A stretch of DNA of 64,000 bases from Microbacterium flavum (GTDB lineage Bacteria > Actinomycetota > Actinomycetes > Actinomycetales > Microbacteriaceae): assembly GCF_018717645.1 (NCBI RefSeq), contig NZ_JAFLHG010000001.1:310001-374000 (forward strand), written 5' to 3'. Positions 36,271 to 44,372 of this stretch are shown one piece after another. The position numbers and the translations under genes are program-made. The notes beneath the pieces were generated by a model. The model did no database searches, had not been told where the DNA came from, and saw only the letters and a list, made by a program, of their open reading frames with translations. Positions within the stretch are counted from its first letter, which is position 1. The number at the start of each line of letters is the position of its first letter.

Positions 36271-36412
36271 GAGGGTGGATGCCGATCCTCCCGGCATCCC
36301 GTGGTTCGACTCTCACGGGCTCCCGCCCACACCACCCCTCCACGCATCGACGCGCGCCGACCGGCCTCCGCCGGGGGCGCCGCCGAGCGCCCCGACCGCA
36401 CCAGGGAGTGCC

Positions 36413-37507
36413 ATGTTCCGTTTCCACCCGACGCGCGCTGATCGCCGCGTCCTCGCCGCCGGCGTCGCCGTCGGCATCTTCGCCTCGGTGTCGACGCTCG
36501 CCGCCACCGCGGCCCTCGCCGCCACCGATGTCCAGACATTCGAGTCCGCTACGGCGGAATCCGCCGCACAGAGCCTGCTCGGTGCGCACGTCACGCTCGT
36601 GTCCGCCTCGCTCACGCACGGCCGCCCCGTGCAGGCGGCGGCCTTCTCCGGCGCCACGCTCGACCCCGCCATCGCCTCGGGAGTCGCGCTCTCCACCGGC
36701 GCGCTGCGCGACGCCGACCCCACCTCCGCGGCGGATGTCGACTTCACGCACTCGGCCCTGACCGGACCGAACTCGAAGCTCACCACGACCGGCGACCTCG
36801 GCGGAGCGGGCTCCCAGGAGCTCGCCACGCTCGTGGGCGCCACCACCTACGACGCCGCGCAGCTTGCGCTGACGGTCGTCCCCGAGGGCGACACTCTGTC
36901 AATCGTTTACCAGTTCGGTAGCGAGGAGTACGGCGTCTGGGCGGCGAAGGACTACAACGACGCCATCGGCATCTTCGTGGACGGGCAGCTCTGCTCGACC
37001 GTCGAGGGGCAGCCCGCCGGCATCGCGACGATCAACGAGGGTGCCCAGGCGGCCTCGTACGTGTCCAACGTCGATGGCCGCAACCCCGGAACCGCGCACG
37101 ACACCGAGATGAACGGCTTCACCACGGCCCTCACCTGCACGACGAAGGTCACGCCCGGTGCGGAGACCACGATCGTCGCCGCCGTCGCGGACACCGTCGA
37201 CGGTCAGCTCGACACGACGCTCCTGCTCGCGGGCGCCGGCATCTCCTCGACCCCCGGCGCGAACCCCACGCCCACCGAGACGCCGACCGCGACCCCGACC
37301 GGCACCACGACCCCCATCGCGGGCATCCCCGCCGGGTCGACCGGTGACCCCGCCGGCACCAAGGCCAGCGGCGCGCTCGCGCGGACCGGTGGCGACTCGA
37401 CCGTCATCGCCGGTGCGGTCCTTGCGGGCGTCGCGCTCGCCGCGGCCGGTACCGGCCTCGTCGTCCGCAACCGCCGTCGTGCGGCCGAGGCGGTGGAGTC
37501 AGAGTGA
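36413..37507 (+). CDS. Choice-of-anchor L surface protein with LAxTG sorting signal
   Basis: This is a 364-residue secreted protein: signal peptide (FHPTRADRRVLAAGVAVGIF to AATAALAAT), then a choice-of-anchor L domain (SGVALSTGALRDADP, LSIVYQFGSEEYGVWAAKDYNDAIGIFVDG), a Pro/Thr-rich spacer (about 285-310), and a C-terminal sorting signal ALARTGGDS, a hydrophobic helix and RNRRR. LAxTG is the class E sortase motif of actinobacteria, so the protein should be linked to peptidoglycan. ATG 36413 follows AGGGAG. The next gene starts inside its stop codon. Its role is unknown; co-transcription with a levanase suggests fructan binding or capture. Confidence 0.8.
   Translation: MFRFHPTRADRRVLAAGVAVGIFASVSTLAATAALAATDVQTFESATAESAAQSLLGAHVTLVSASLTHGRPVQAAAFSGATLDPAIASGVALSTGALRDADPTSAADVDFTHSALTGPNSKLTTTGDLGGAGSQELATLVGATTYDAAQLALTVVPEGDTLSIVYQFGSEEYGVWAAKDYNDAIGIFVDGQLCSTVEGQPAGIATINEGAQAASYVSNVDGRNPGTAHDTEMNGFTTALTCTTKVTPGAETTIVAAVADTVDGQLDTTLLLAGAGISSTPGANPTPTETPTATPTGTTTPIAGIPAGSTGDPAGTKASGALARTGGDSTVIAGAVLAGVALAAAGTGLVVRNRRRAAEAVESE
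36897..36912. promoter_or_regulatory. Operator-like sequence inside the anchor-L gene
   Basis: TGTCAATCGTTTACCA matches 13 of 16 positions of the TGTCAAACGTTTGACA operator 665 nt upstream. It spans codons TCA and GTT, both uncommon in this genome, which hints that the DNA sequence rather than the protein is constrained. It could be an auxiliary site for looping or roadblock. Function unproven. Confidence 0.35.
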
Positions 37508-38676
37508 TCCCCGCCGTGACCCGTCGACGCGCCGCACGCGTGGGCACCTTCTCCGCACTGGCAGCCGTCGCGGTCGCGGCCCTCGCCTGTGGCACCCCCG
37601 CGTGGGGTGCCACAGGCACCGACCTCCCGGCGACGACCTCCACCGAGGTCGTCCCGGGCTCGGCCGTGACCGATGTCGTCTGGAACCTTCCGGACGCCGC
37701 CCGCTCGGGCGACAGCCTGCGCCTCTCCCTCCCCGACCACACCGCCAGCGTCCTCGAGAATGACACGTGGACCGCTCACAGCGGCGCGGTCATCGGGACG
37801 ATCAGCCTCGACGCCCAGGGGGAACTCGTGCTCGTCTTGAACGACGCCGCGGATGACCCGGCGAACCGCACCGGCGAAGCGATCGTCACGACCACCGAGA
37901 CGACGACGCCGGGCGAGACCTCCTCGTTCACGTTCCCCGCGGACGGGCGCCTCGGTGCCGACGACGAGCCCGGACCGTTCCACGGCGCGCCGGACCGGTC
38001 GCTCGCGAACAAGTACGGTCTCTGGATCGAGAGCGACCCGGCAACCGTCCGGTGGACCATCGACACCCCGAAGGGGCCGTGGGATGTCATCACCGTCGAG
38101 GACCCGACGCCCGCCGGCCAGACGGTGGACTGCACGGACGTGAGCGTCCGTTCCACGACGCAGACCGAACCCGAAACCGGCTACCTGGTGGACCTGCAGC
38201 CCGTGGCAGCGGAGCGCCTGACGATCGCGTGCGATGGCTCCGGCCTGCGCGTGGACATCAGCTCCGTCGGCGACGGCGAGATCGTCGAGGTCGCCTTCGA
38301 CGCGCTCGTGGCGGCTGGGAAGACGGACGTCACCAACGTCGCGACCGTCACCGGCACCCGGACGGCTCCGGGTACGGTGACCCGCCAGACGGTGATCGAG
38401 CCCCTGCTCGAGACGGTCCCGACACCCACCCCGACGCCCACGCCGACCCCGACGCCGACGCCCACCCCGAGCGAACCCACGCCGAACGAGCCGACGCCGA
38501 CGCCCACCCCGACGCCGAGCACGACCACGCCCCCGACGCCGGAGCGCCTCGCGGTGACCGGCGGCTCGCCGCTGACCGCGGCAGGCGGCGCCAGCCTCGC
38601 GGCGCTGTGCACCGCGCTGGGAGCGGTCGCGCTGGGCCTTGCCCACCGCCGCGCACGCCGGCGGAGCGGCCTGTGA
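37504..38676 (+). CDS. Surface protein with PTP-repeat stalk and LAVTG sorting signal
   Basis: This is a 390-residue secreted protein with a signal peptide (VGTFSALAAVAVAALACG to TPAWGAT), two beta-sandwich-like regions (about 40-300; WNLPDAARSGDSLRLSLPDH, WTIDTPKGPWDVITVEDPTP, VAFDALVAAGKTDVTNVATV) reminiscent of adhesin Ig-like folds, a Pro-Thr-Pro stalk (about 306-345) and a sorting signal LAVTGGSP, helix and RRARRR. GTG 37504 overlaps the previous stop (GTGA) and its own stop overlaps the levanase start, so three products are translationally coupled. I do not recognise a named family; adhesion or substrate tethering is inference. Confidence 0.75.
   Translation: MIPAVTRRRAARVGTFSALAAVAVAALACGTPAWGATGTDLPATTSTEVVPGSAVTDVVWNLPDAARSGDSLRLSLPDHTASVLENDTWTAHSGAVIGTISLDAQGELVLVLNDAADDPANRTGEAIVTTTETTTPGETSSFTFPADGRLGADDEPGPFHGAPDRSLANKYGLWIESDPATVRWTIDTPKGPWDVITVEDPTPAGQTVDCTDVSVRSTTQTEPETGYLVDLQPVAAERLTIACDGSGLRVDISSVGDGEIVEVAFDALVAAGKTDVTNVATVTGTRTAPGTVTRQTVIEPLLETVPTPTPTPTPTPTPTPTPSEPTPNEPTPTPTPTPSTTTPPTPERLAVTGGSPLTAAGGASLAALCTALGAVALGLAHRRARRRSGL
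38419..38540 (+). repeat. Coding Pro-Thr-Pro minisatellite
   Basis: Reiterated CCGACGCCCACC-like units encode the PTPTP stalk of the surface protein. In-frame repeats of this kind can change length by slippage and so alter how far the protein reaches from the wall. Confidence 0.8.
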
Positions 38677-40322
38677 GCATGGACGACCGCACGCGGCGCA
38701 CCCGCCGGATCGTGGTCCTCGCGATCACGGCCGTGACGATTCTCATCGTCGCGGCCGTGATCGCGGTGCTCGCTTTCCCCCGGGACAACGCCCCCACTCC
38801 CACCCCGACCACTCCCACCGCCTCACCGAGCCCGGAGGCCCTCACCTTCGAGCGACCCGCCGACTGGACCACCTACCGGCCGAGCTTCCACCTCACCCCG
38901 GACGCGCACTGGATCAACGATCCGCAGCGGCCCTTCTTCGCCGGCGGCACGTGGCACCTCTACTACCTCTACAACGCCGACTACCCCGATGGGAACGGCA
39001 CCGAGTGGTACCACGCCACCTCCGATGACCTCGTGACGTGGCACAACGAGGGCGTCGCGATCGAGAAATACCGCAACGGACTCGGCGACATCCTCACCGG
39101 CAGCGCCGTGGTCGATGAGACCGGCAGCGCCGGCTTCGGCAAGGGCGCGATCATCGCGATCGTCACCCAGCAGGACGACGGCGTGCAGCGCCAGTCGCTC
39201 TTCTACTCGACCGACGACGGCTACACGTTCCAGGGCTACGACGGAAACCCGATCATGGACAACCCCGGCGTCGTCGACTGGCGCGATCCCAAGATCATCC
39301 GCGATGAGACGCACGACCGCTGGGTCATGGTCCTCGCCGAGGGCGAGCGTCTGGGCTTCTACGTCTCCGACGACCTCCGGGCGTGGACCTACGTCTCGGA
39401 CTACGCAACCGACCGCTGGGGCCTGCTGGAATGCCCCGACCTGTTCGAGATGGTCGACCCCCAGTCGGGCCGACGCACCTGGATCCTCGCCGCGAGCGCG
39501 GACGGCACGAGCGAGGGACGCACGACCGGTCTCGCCTACTGGACGGGCGACTGGGACGGCGAGCGCTTCACCCCGGATGTCGACGAGCCGCTCTGGCTCG
39601 ACGACGGGGCCGACTTCTACGCCGCCGTGACGTGGGACGACCCGCGCCGCGGCGACGCCGAGCGGCTGACCGAGCGCCACGCACTCGGCTGGATCAACAA
39701 CTGGGCCTACGCCCGGGAGCTCCCGACCGACGGATGGCAGGGCGGCGCCCTGTCCGTGACGCGCACCCTCACCCTCGATGAGGACGGCGGTCGTCTCATG
39801 CTGCGGTCGCGTCCGGTCGACACTCTGCGCGGGCTGGAGGGGGTCCAGGTATCGGCCCCCGCGCAGACGATCGAGCCGGGCGCGATCGCACCCCTCGCGA
39901 CGCAGCCGGACGCGGTGTCCTACCGCCTCCGTGTGTCGATCGACCGGGAGGATGCGGGCAGCCTGCGGCTGCGTCTGGGCGGCTCCGGCGCCGGTGACGT
40001 GACCGTCGGCTACGACGCGGAACGCGGGGTCGCCTTCGTCGACCGGGCGCACGACACGCTCGCGTCGCAGCTCCCCGACGCCTACCGCGACGTCCGCACG
40101 AGCGACGTCCTCTCCGGCGACGTGCTGAACCTCGACATCCTGGTCGATGCGTCGAGCGTCGAGGTGTTCCTCGGTGACGGTTCGGCCCTCACGATGGCCG
40201 TCTACCCGGCCTCGACGGCGCTCACCGCGCCGATCACCGTGGAGGCGGTGGATGCACCCGTGACGGTGCGTTCCCTCTCCGTCGCACCGATCGCGGTCCT
40301 CGACCCGCAGCGCGCCCGCTGA
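38673..40322 (+). CDS. Membrane-tethered levanase / fructanase (GH32)
   Basis: This is a 549-residue GH32 beta-fructosidase held outside the cell by one N-terminal helix (IVVLAITAVTILIVAAVIAV, residues about 12-35) followed by a Pro/Thr linker. Catalytic landmarks: nucleophile in AHWINDPQRPFF, RDP in VDWRDPKIIRDE, and acid/base in WGLLECPDLFEM. A C-terminal beta-sandwich (from about 360, GALSVTRTLTLDEDGG) is present. GTG 38673 (GGAG 6 nt upstream) overlaps the stop of the PTP protein; ATG 38679 is an alternative. It should hydrolyse levan made by the adjacent levansucrase. The gene ends 4 nt from the convergent lacI. Confidence 0.94.
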   Translation: MSMDDRTRRTRRIVVLAITAVTILIVAAVIAVLAFPRDNAPTPTPTTPTASPSPEALTFERPADWTTYRPSFHLTPDAHWINDPQRPFFAGGTWHLYYLYNADYPDGNGTEWYHATSDDLVTWHNEGVAIEKYRNGLGDILTGSAVVDETGSAGFGKGAIIAIVTQQDDGVQRQSLFYSTDDGYTFQGYDGNPIMDNPGVVDWRDPKIIRDETHDRWVMVLAEGERLGFYVSDDLRAWTYVSDYATDRWGLLECPDLFEMVDPQSGRRTWILAASADGTSEGRTTGLAYWTGDWDGERFTPDVDEPLWLDDGADFYAAVTWDDPRRGDAERLTERHALGWINNWAYARELPTDGWQGGALSVTRTLTLDEDGGRLMLRSRPVDTLRGLEGVQVSAPAQTIEPGAIAPLATQPDAVSYRLRVSIDREDAGSLRLRLGGSGAGDVTVGYDAERGVAFVDRAHDTLASQLPDAYRDVRTSDVLSGDVLNLDILVDASSVEVFLGDGSALTMAVYPASTALTAPITVEAVDAPVTVRSLSVAPIAVLDPQRAR

Positions 40323-40326
40323 CCCG

Positions 40327-41322
40327 TCAGGTCGTCCAGCCGAGCCGCAGCTCCACCGGGAGCGGCGGCTCGGCTGCGGTGTCGGCGCCTACTTCGGCCT
40401 CGTCATCGGCCTCGGCTTCGATCCGGTCGACGACGAGTTCGACGGCACGGGCGCCCAGCTGCGCGATCGGCTGCTGCACGGTCGTGAGCCCCGGCATCCC
40501 CAGTCGCACCGCGGCGGACCCGTCGTAGCCGATGATGCGGACGTCGTGCGGGACGGCGCGGCCGGTCTTGTGGGCCCACTCGAGCACCATGAGTGCCGTG
40601 AGGTCGTCTGTCGCGAAGACGCCGTCGGCGCCCGTCTCGGCGAGCCACGTCTCGATGAGGGCGCGCCGCTGCGGGAACGGCGTCGCGTAGCCGTAGGCGC
40701 GGACGACGGGTTCGAGGCCGCGCGCTGCGACGACCTCGCGGAAGGCGGCGGCGCGGTCGTTGCCGGCGTGGTCGGTCGCCGTGATGAGGAGAGGGGTACG
40801 GGTGCCGCGGGCGAGAAGGTGCTCCGTCGCCAGACGCCCGCCGGCCCGGTTGTCGCTCCGGACGATCGGGATGTGCGCGCCGATGCGCCGGTCGACGGCC
40901 ACGATGGGCAGCTCCGCCTTCCCGTATCCTTCGACGTCGCGGTTGTGGGTCGAGGTGATGATGCCGTCGACGCGGTTCGCCTGCAGGAGGTCGAGGTAGT
41001 CCGCCTCGCGGGCGGCGTTCTCCTGACAGTCGCAGAGCATCGCCTTGTATCCGCGCTCGGCGAGCCTGTTCTCGATCGCCGAGACGAGCTCGCCGAAGAA
41101 CGGGTCCGCGACGGTCGGCACGATCACCCCGACGATGGCGGACTTGCGCCCGATGAGGGAGCGCGCGATGCCGTCGGGTCGGTAGCCGAGCTCGGAGATG
41201 GCGGTGTTCACGCGCGTGCGGACGTCGTCGCTCAGGTAGCCGCGGTTGTTCAGGACGCGCGACACGGTCGTGACCGAGACGCCCGCGTGCGCCGCGACGT
41301 CGTGAAGCTTCGGCCGGGCCAT
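40327..41322 (-). CDS. LacI-family repressor, probably of the fructan genes
   Basis: This is a 331-residue LacI/ScrR-type repressor. N-terminal HTH with hinge: KLHDVAAHAGVSVTTVSRVLNNRGYLSDDVRTRV and GYRPDGIARSLIGRKS. The sugar-binding core follows (VIVPTVADPFFGELVSAIEN, DGIITSTHNRDVEGYG, DGVFATDDLTALMVLEWA, IIGYDGSAAVRLGMPGLTTV). It sits between the levanase and the GH32-like/ABC genes, 87 nt after the latter. It is the likely reader of TGTCAAACGTTTGACA, with sucrose, fructose or a fructo-oligosaccharide as inducer. Confidence 0.93.
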   Translation of the reverse strand: MARPKLHDVAAHAGVSVTTVSRVLNNRGYLSDDVRTRVNTAISELGYRPDGIARSLIGRKSAIVGVIVPTVADPFFGELVSAIENRLAERGYKAMLCDCQENAAREADYLDLLQANRVDGIITSTHNRDVEGYGKAELPIVAVDRRIGAHIPIVRSDNRAGGRLATEHLLARGTRTPLLITATDHAGNDRAAAFREVVAARGLEPVVRAYGYATPFPQRRALIETWLAETGADGVFATDDLTALMVLEWAHKTGRAVPHDVRIIGYDGSAAVRLGMPGLTTVQQPIAQLGARAVELVVDRIEAEADDEAEVGADTAAEPPLPVELRLGWTT

Positions 41323-41409
41323 CGGTACCTCCGCTCGCGTCCGTCCCTGTGGGCTCCCACCGACGCTATCCCATCGGCGAGCGCGCCCCGAACGGCGGTC
41401 GATGCCGCC

Positions 41410-42387
41410 CTAGGCGTCGGCAGCGGCGGCCTCACCGGCGACGAGTCGCCCCCCGTCCCAGAACACCGGCACCGGCTCTGTGACGCCACCGACGAACTCC
41501 CCCGCCTCGTCCGCGTTGCGGAAGGCGAACAGCAGCCACTGACCGTCGTCGCGCCGACGCAGCAGGCGTCCCACGTAGAGCCGTTCGTCGGTGAGCGGAT
41601 AGGCCCCGTCGATGTCGAACGGTCCGAGCAGACCCGCGGCCGGGACGGCCCAGGTCCCGCCGCGCGCCTCGGCTCGGGCGGGCGTCGAGTGCTCCGCGAG
41701 GCAGGAGAACAGCAGGACCGGACGGCCGTCCACCACCTCGACCTGGGTCACCTCGAGCTGGCCGAAGCCGTTCGCCGAGGGAGCGGTCAGCGGCGGGCGC
41801 AGCTCCCACGTGCGCAGGTCGGCGGACCACGCGTGCCCGATCACGCCGCGCCCGAGCTCGGGGCCTTCGGGAGCACGCGCGGTGACCAGCATGTGCCATC
41901 CGTCGCCGTCGGGATCGCGGAACACCCACGGGTCGCGGAACGCCTCGTCGTGCCACGCCCCGGAATCGATCGTCTCGTACCAGGGGCCCTGCGCGCGCAG
42001 CACCGGCCCGGGCTGCTTCGTCCAGGTGACGAGGTCGGCGGAGGTGGCGTACCCGATCGTCTGGATGTTCTTCCCCTCGGCGGCCAGGGTCGAGCCCGTG
42101 TAGAAGAGGAACCAGGTCCCGTCGTCGGCGCGGACGGTCGAGCCCGTCCACGTCGCCAGGTCGTCGAACGCGACGGCATCGCTGCGGACGAGGGCATCGG
42201 GCACCTGCGTCCACGTGCGCAGGTCATCCGAGACGGCGTGCCCGACGGATGCCCGGTAGTGCCGCGCGTCCGGATCGTGCAGCGCGCGCGAGGCGTACAG
42301 GAAGAACAGGTGGTAGCGCTCACCGTCGTCGGCGAACCAGAAGTCCCAGACCCAGGACCCGGGGAGATCGAACGCGACGCCGGTCAT
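41410..42387 (-). CDS. Intracellular GH32-like glycosidase
   Basis: This is a 325-residue five-bladed-propeller enzyme of the GH32/GH43/GH68 superfamily with no signal peptide. Candidate active residues: Asp in SWVWDFWFADDGERYHLFFL, Asp in EAFRDPWVFRDPDGDG, and Glu in NGFGQLEVTQVEVVDG. The usual GH32 WMNDPNG box is replaced by VWDFW, closer to the GH68 VWDSW form, and the C-terminal beta-sandwich is missing, so it is a minimal distant member. It overlaps the permease stop (ATGA), so it probably acts on the imported oligosaccharide. Confidence 0.82.
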   Translation of the reverse strand: MTGVAFDLPGSWVWDFWFADDGERYHLFFLYASRALHDPDARHYRASVGHAVSDDLRTWTQVPDALVRSDAVAFDDLATWTGSTVRADDGTWFLFYTGSTLAAEGKNIQTIGYATSADLVTWTKQPGPVLRAQGPWYETIDSGAWHDEAFRDPWVFRDPDGDGWHMLVTARAPEGPELGRGVIGHAWSADLRTWELRPPLTAPSANGFGQLEVTQVEVVDGRPVLLFSCLAEHSTPARAEARGGTWAVPAAGLLGPFDIDGAYPLTDERLYVGRLLRRRDDGQWLLFAFRNADEAGEFVGGVTEPVPVFWDGGRLVAGEAAAADA

Positions 42388-43346
42388 CCCTTCACCCCGC
42401 TCGCCGCGATGCTGCTGACGAACGCCCGCTGGAAGACGAGGAACACGAGGAGCACGGGGATCGTGATGAGAGACGTGTACGCCATCACCTCGCCCCACGC
42501 GGTGTTCAGCTGGAAGAAGTACTGCATCCCCACCATCACCGGCCGGAGGCCCTCCTTCTGGACGACCATCAGCGGCCACAGGTACTGGTTCCACGCCGGC
42601 AGGAAGGTGAGGATGGCGACCGTCGCGAACGCCGGCCCGGACAGGGGCACGATGATCCGTCGGTAGATCGTGAACCAGCTCGCCCCGTCGATGCGCGCCG
42701 CTTCGTCGAGGGATGCGGGGATCGTGGAGAAGTACTGGGCGAACAGGAAGATCGAGAACGCGTTCGCGATGAACGGCACGATCTGCACCTGGTACGTGTT
42801 CAGCCAGCCGAAGTCGTACTTCAGCACGCCGCCCTCCATGACGAGGGTCGGCAGCTGCGAGACCCAGTAGACCATCGGCACGGCGATCGTCTCGAACGGC
42901 ACGATCAGCGTGGCGATGATGAGGGCCATCACGACGAGGCGCCCCTTCCACCGCAGTCGCGAGAGGGCGAAGCCCGCCATCGAGTTGACGATGAGGCCGA
43001 GCCCCACCGTCAGCACCGTGACGAGCACGGAGTTGAACATGAACTGCGCCACCGGCACCCGCTCGAACACTCCGAAGTAGTTGTCGAGGCTGATGTCGCC
43101 GACGGGGAGGAACGCTGCCGGCGAGTTCACGTCCTGGAGGATCTGGCTGTCGGGCTTGAGGCTCGAGACGAACATGAACACGAGCGGGAAGAGGAAGGCG
43201 ATCCCGAAGATGCTCATGGCGCCGTAGTAGAGGATCCCGCTGATCCGGCGGCTCCGCCGCTGGCGTGCCGGGGTCCGCTCCGCGCCGGCCTTCGCCGACG
43301 GGCGACGCCCGGCGGGGCCCGCCGTGAGGGTCTGTGTCGCGGTCAT
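42384..43346 (-). CDS. ABC sugar permease, MalG type
   Basis: This is a 320-residue inner-membrane permease with six helices (first GAMSIFGIAFLFPLVFMFVSS) and the EAA loop EAARIDGASWFTIYRRIIVPLS that docks the ATPase. The N-terminus is a charged 35-residue cytosolic tail (RRPSAKAGAERTPARQRRSRR). It begins 2 nt after the partner permease stops. No ATPase gene is present nearby, so a shared MsiK-type ATPase encoded elsewhere is expected, as in other actinobacterial sugar importers. Confidence 0.95.
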   Translation of the reverse strand: MTATQTLTAGPAGRRPSAKAGAERTPARQRRSRRISGILYYGAMSIFGIAFLFPLVFMFVSSLKPDSQILQDVNSPAAFLPVGDISLDNYFGVFERVPVAQFMFNSVLVTVLTVGLGLIVNSMAGFALSRLRWKGRLVVMALIIATLIVPFETIAVPMVYWVSQLPTLVMEGGVLKYDFGWLNTYQVQIVPFIANAFSIFLFAQYFSTIPASLDEAARIDGASWFTIYRRIIVPLSGPAFATVAILTFLPAWNQYLWPLMVVQKEGLRPVMVGMQYFFQLNTAWGEVMAYTSLITIPVLLVFLVFQRAFVSSIAASGVKG

Positions 43347-43348
43347 GG

Positions 43349-44290
43349 TCAGTCCTTGTCTCGCGTGAGGCGGCGCTGGATGAGCGCGATGATGAGCACC
43401 GCGACGAAGAAGATCAGCGAGATGGCTGCGGCGTACCCGATCTCCTGCTGCTGATAGCCCTTGCGGACGGCGTGGTAGACGATCGTGGAGGTCGAGCCGG
43501 TCGGGCCGCCCTGGGTCATGACATCGACCTGCACGAACAGTCCGAGAGCGGCGATCGTGATCGTGATGAGCACGAAGATCATGGTCGGTCGCAGACCCGG
43601 CCAGGTGACGCTGGTGAACTGACGCCAGGGGCTCGCACCGTCCATCTTGGCGGCCTCGTAGAGCTCCTCCGGGATGGTCTGCAGCCCCGACAGCCAGATG
43701 ATCATGTGGAATCCGACGGCCTGCCAGATCGACAGCACGATGATGGCCGGGAGGGCGGTGGTCGGGTTGTTCAGCCAGTCCACGCTCTGCCACGCACCGA
43801 AGGTCAGCGTGTCGATGAACGAGTTGATGAGCCCGTCCTTCTGGTACATGAACTTCCAGAGGATCGAGACCACGACGATCGACGTGACGACGGGGATGAA
43901 GAAGATCACGCGGAACGCGGTGACACCGCGCATCCGGCGGTTCACCAGCACCGCGAGCAGCAGACCGAGACCGGCCTGGACCGGCACGACGACGAGCGCG
44001 AACAGGAACGTGTTCCACGCCGACTGCAGGAACATCGGGTCGGCCCCGAACGCCCGCGCGAAGTTGTCGAGGCCGACGAAGCGGGGCGGGTTCGGCGAGA
44101 TCAGACGTGCATTGGTGAAGGAGAGCCCGAAGGCGAGCAGCACCGGGATCACGAGGAACAGCACGAGCAGGATGCCGGCGGGCGCGATCATCGCGAGACC
44201 CGCCCAGGTTTCGCGGCCCCGCATCGAGCGGAAGCGGCCGAGCGCGCGCCGCGGCTTTTCGGCCGCGACGATGGCAGAGGAGACAGTCAT
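43349..44290 (-). CDS. ABC sugar permease, MalF type
   Basis: This is a 313-residue permease with an N-terminal helix (WAGLAMIAPAGILLVLFLVI), typical SFTNARLISPNPPRFVGLDNF and the EAA loop EAAKMDGASPWRQFTSVTWPGLRP. ATG 44290 is chosen over the earlier in-frame ATG at 44398, which lies inside the sugar-binding-protein gene. With the MalG-type partner it forms the channel for the sugar delivered by the lipoprotein. Confidence 0.95.
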   Translation of the reverse strand: MTVSSAIVAAEKPRRALGRFRSMRGRETWAGLAMIAPAGILLVLFLVIPVLLAFGLSFTNARLISPNPPRFVGLDNFARAFGADPMFLQSAWNTFLFALVVVPVQAGLGLLLAVLVNRRMRGVTAFRVIFFIPVVTSIVVVSILWKFMYQKDGLINSFIDTLTFGAWQSVDWLNNPTTALPAIIVLSIWQAVGFHMIIWLSGLQTIPEELYEAAKMDGASPWRQFTSVTWPGLRPTMIFVLITITIAALGLFVQVDVMTQGGPTGSTSTIVYHAVRKGYQQQEIGYAAAISLIFFVAVLIIALIQRRLTRDKD

Positions 44291-44372
44291 GAGAGCTCTT
44301 CTCAGGGTCGGTGCACGTCGTAGAAGGTCGTTGCGGGGAGCGGGCGGGGTGTGCCCCCGCCCGCTCCGCGTG

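Noticed and set aside
38419..38540. Repeats near 38.4-38.5 kb as a CRISPR array
   Set aside because: Units are contiguous 6-12 nt coding repeats (Pro-Thr) without spacers, and no cas genes are present.
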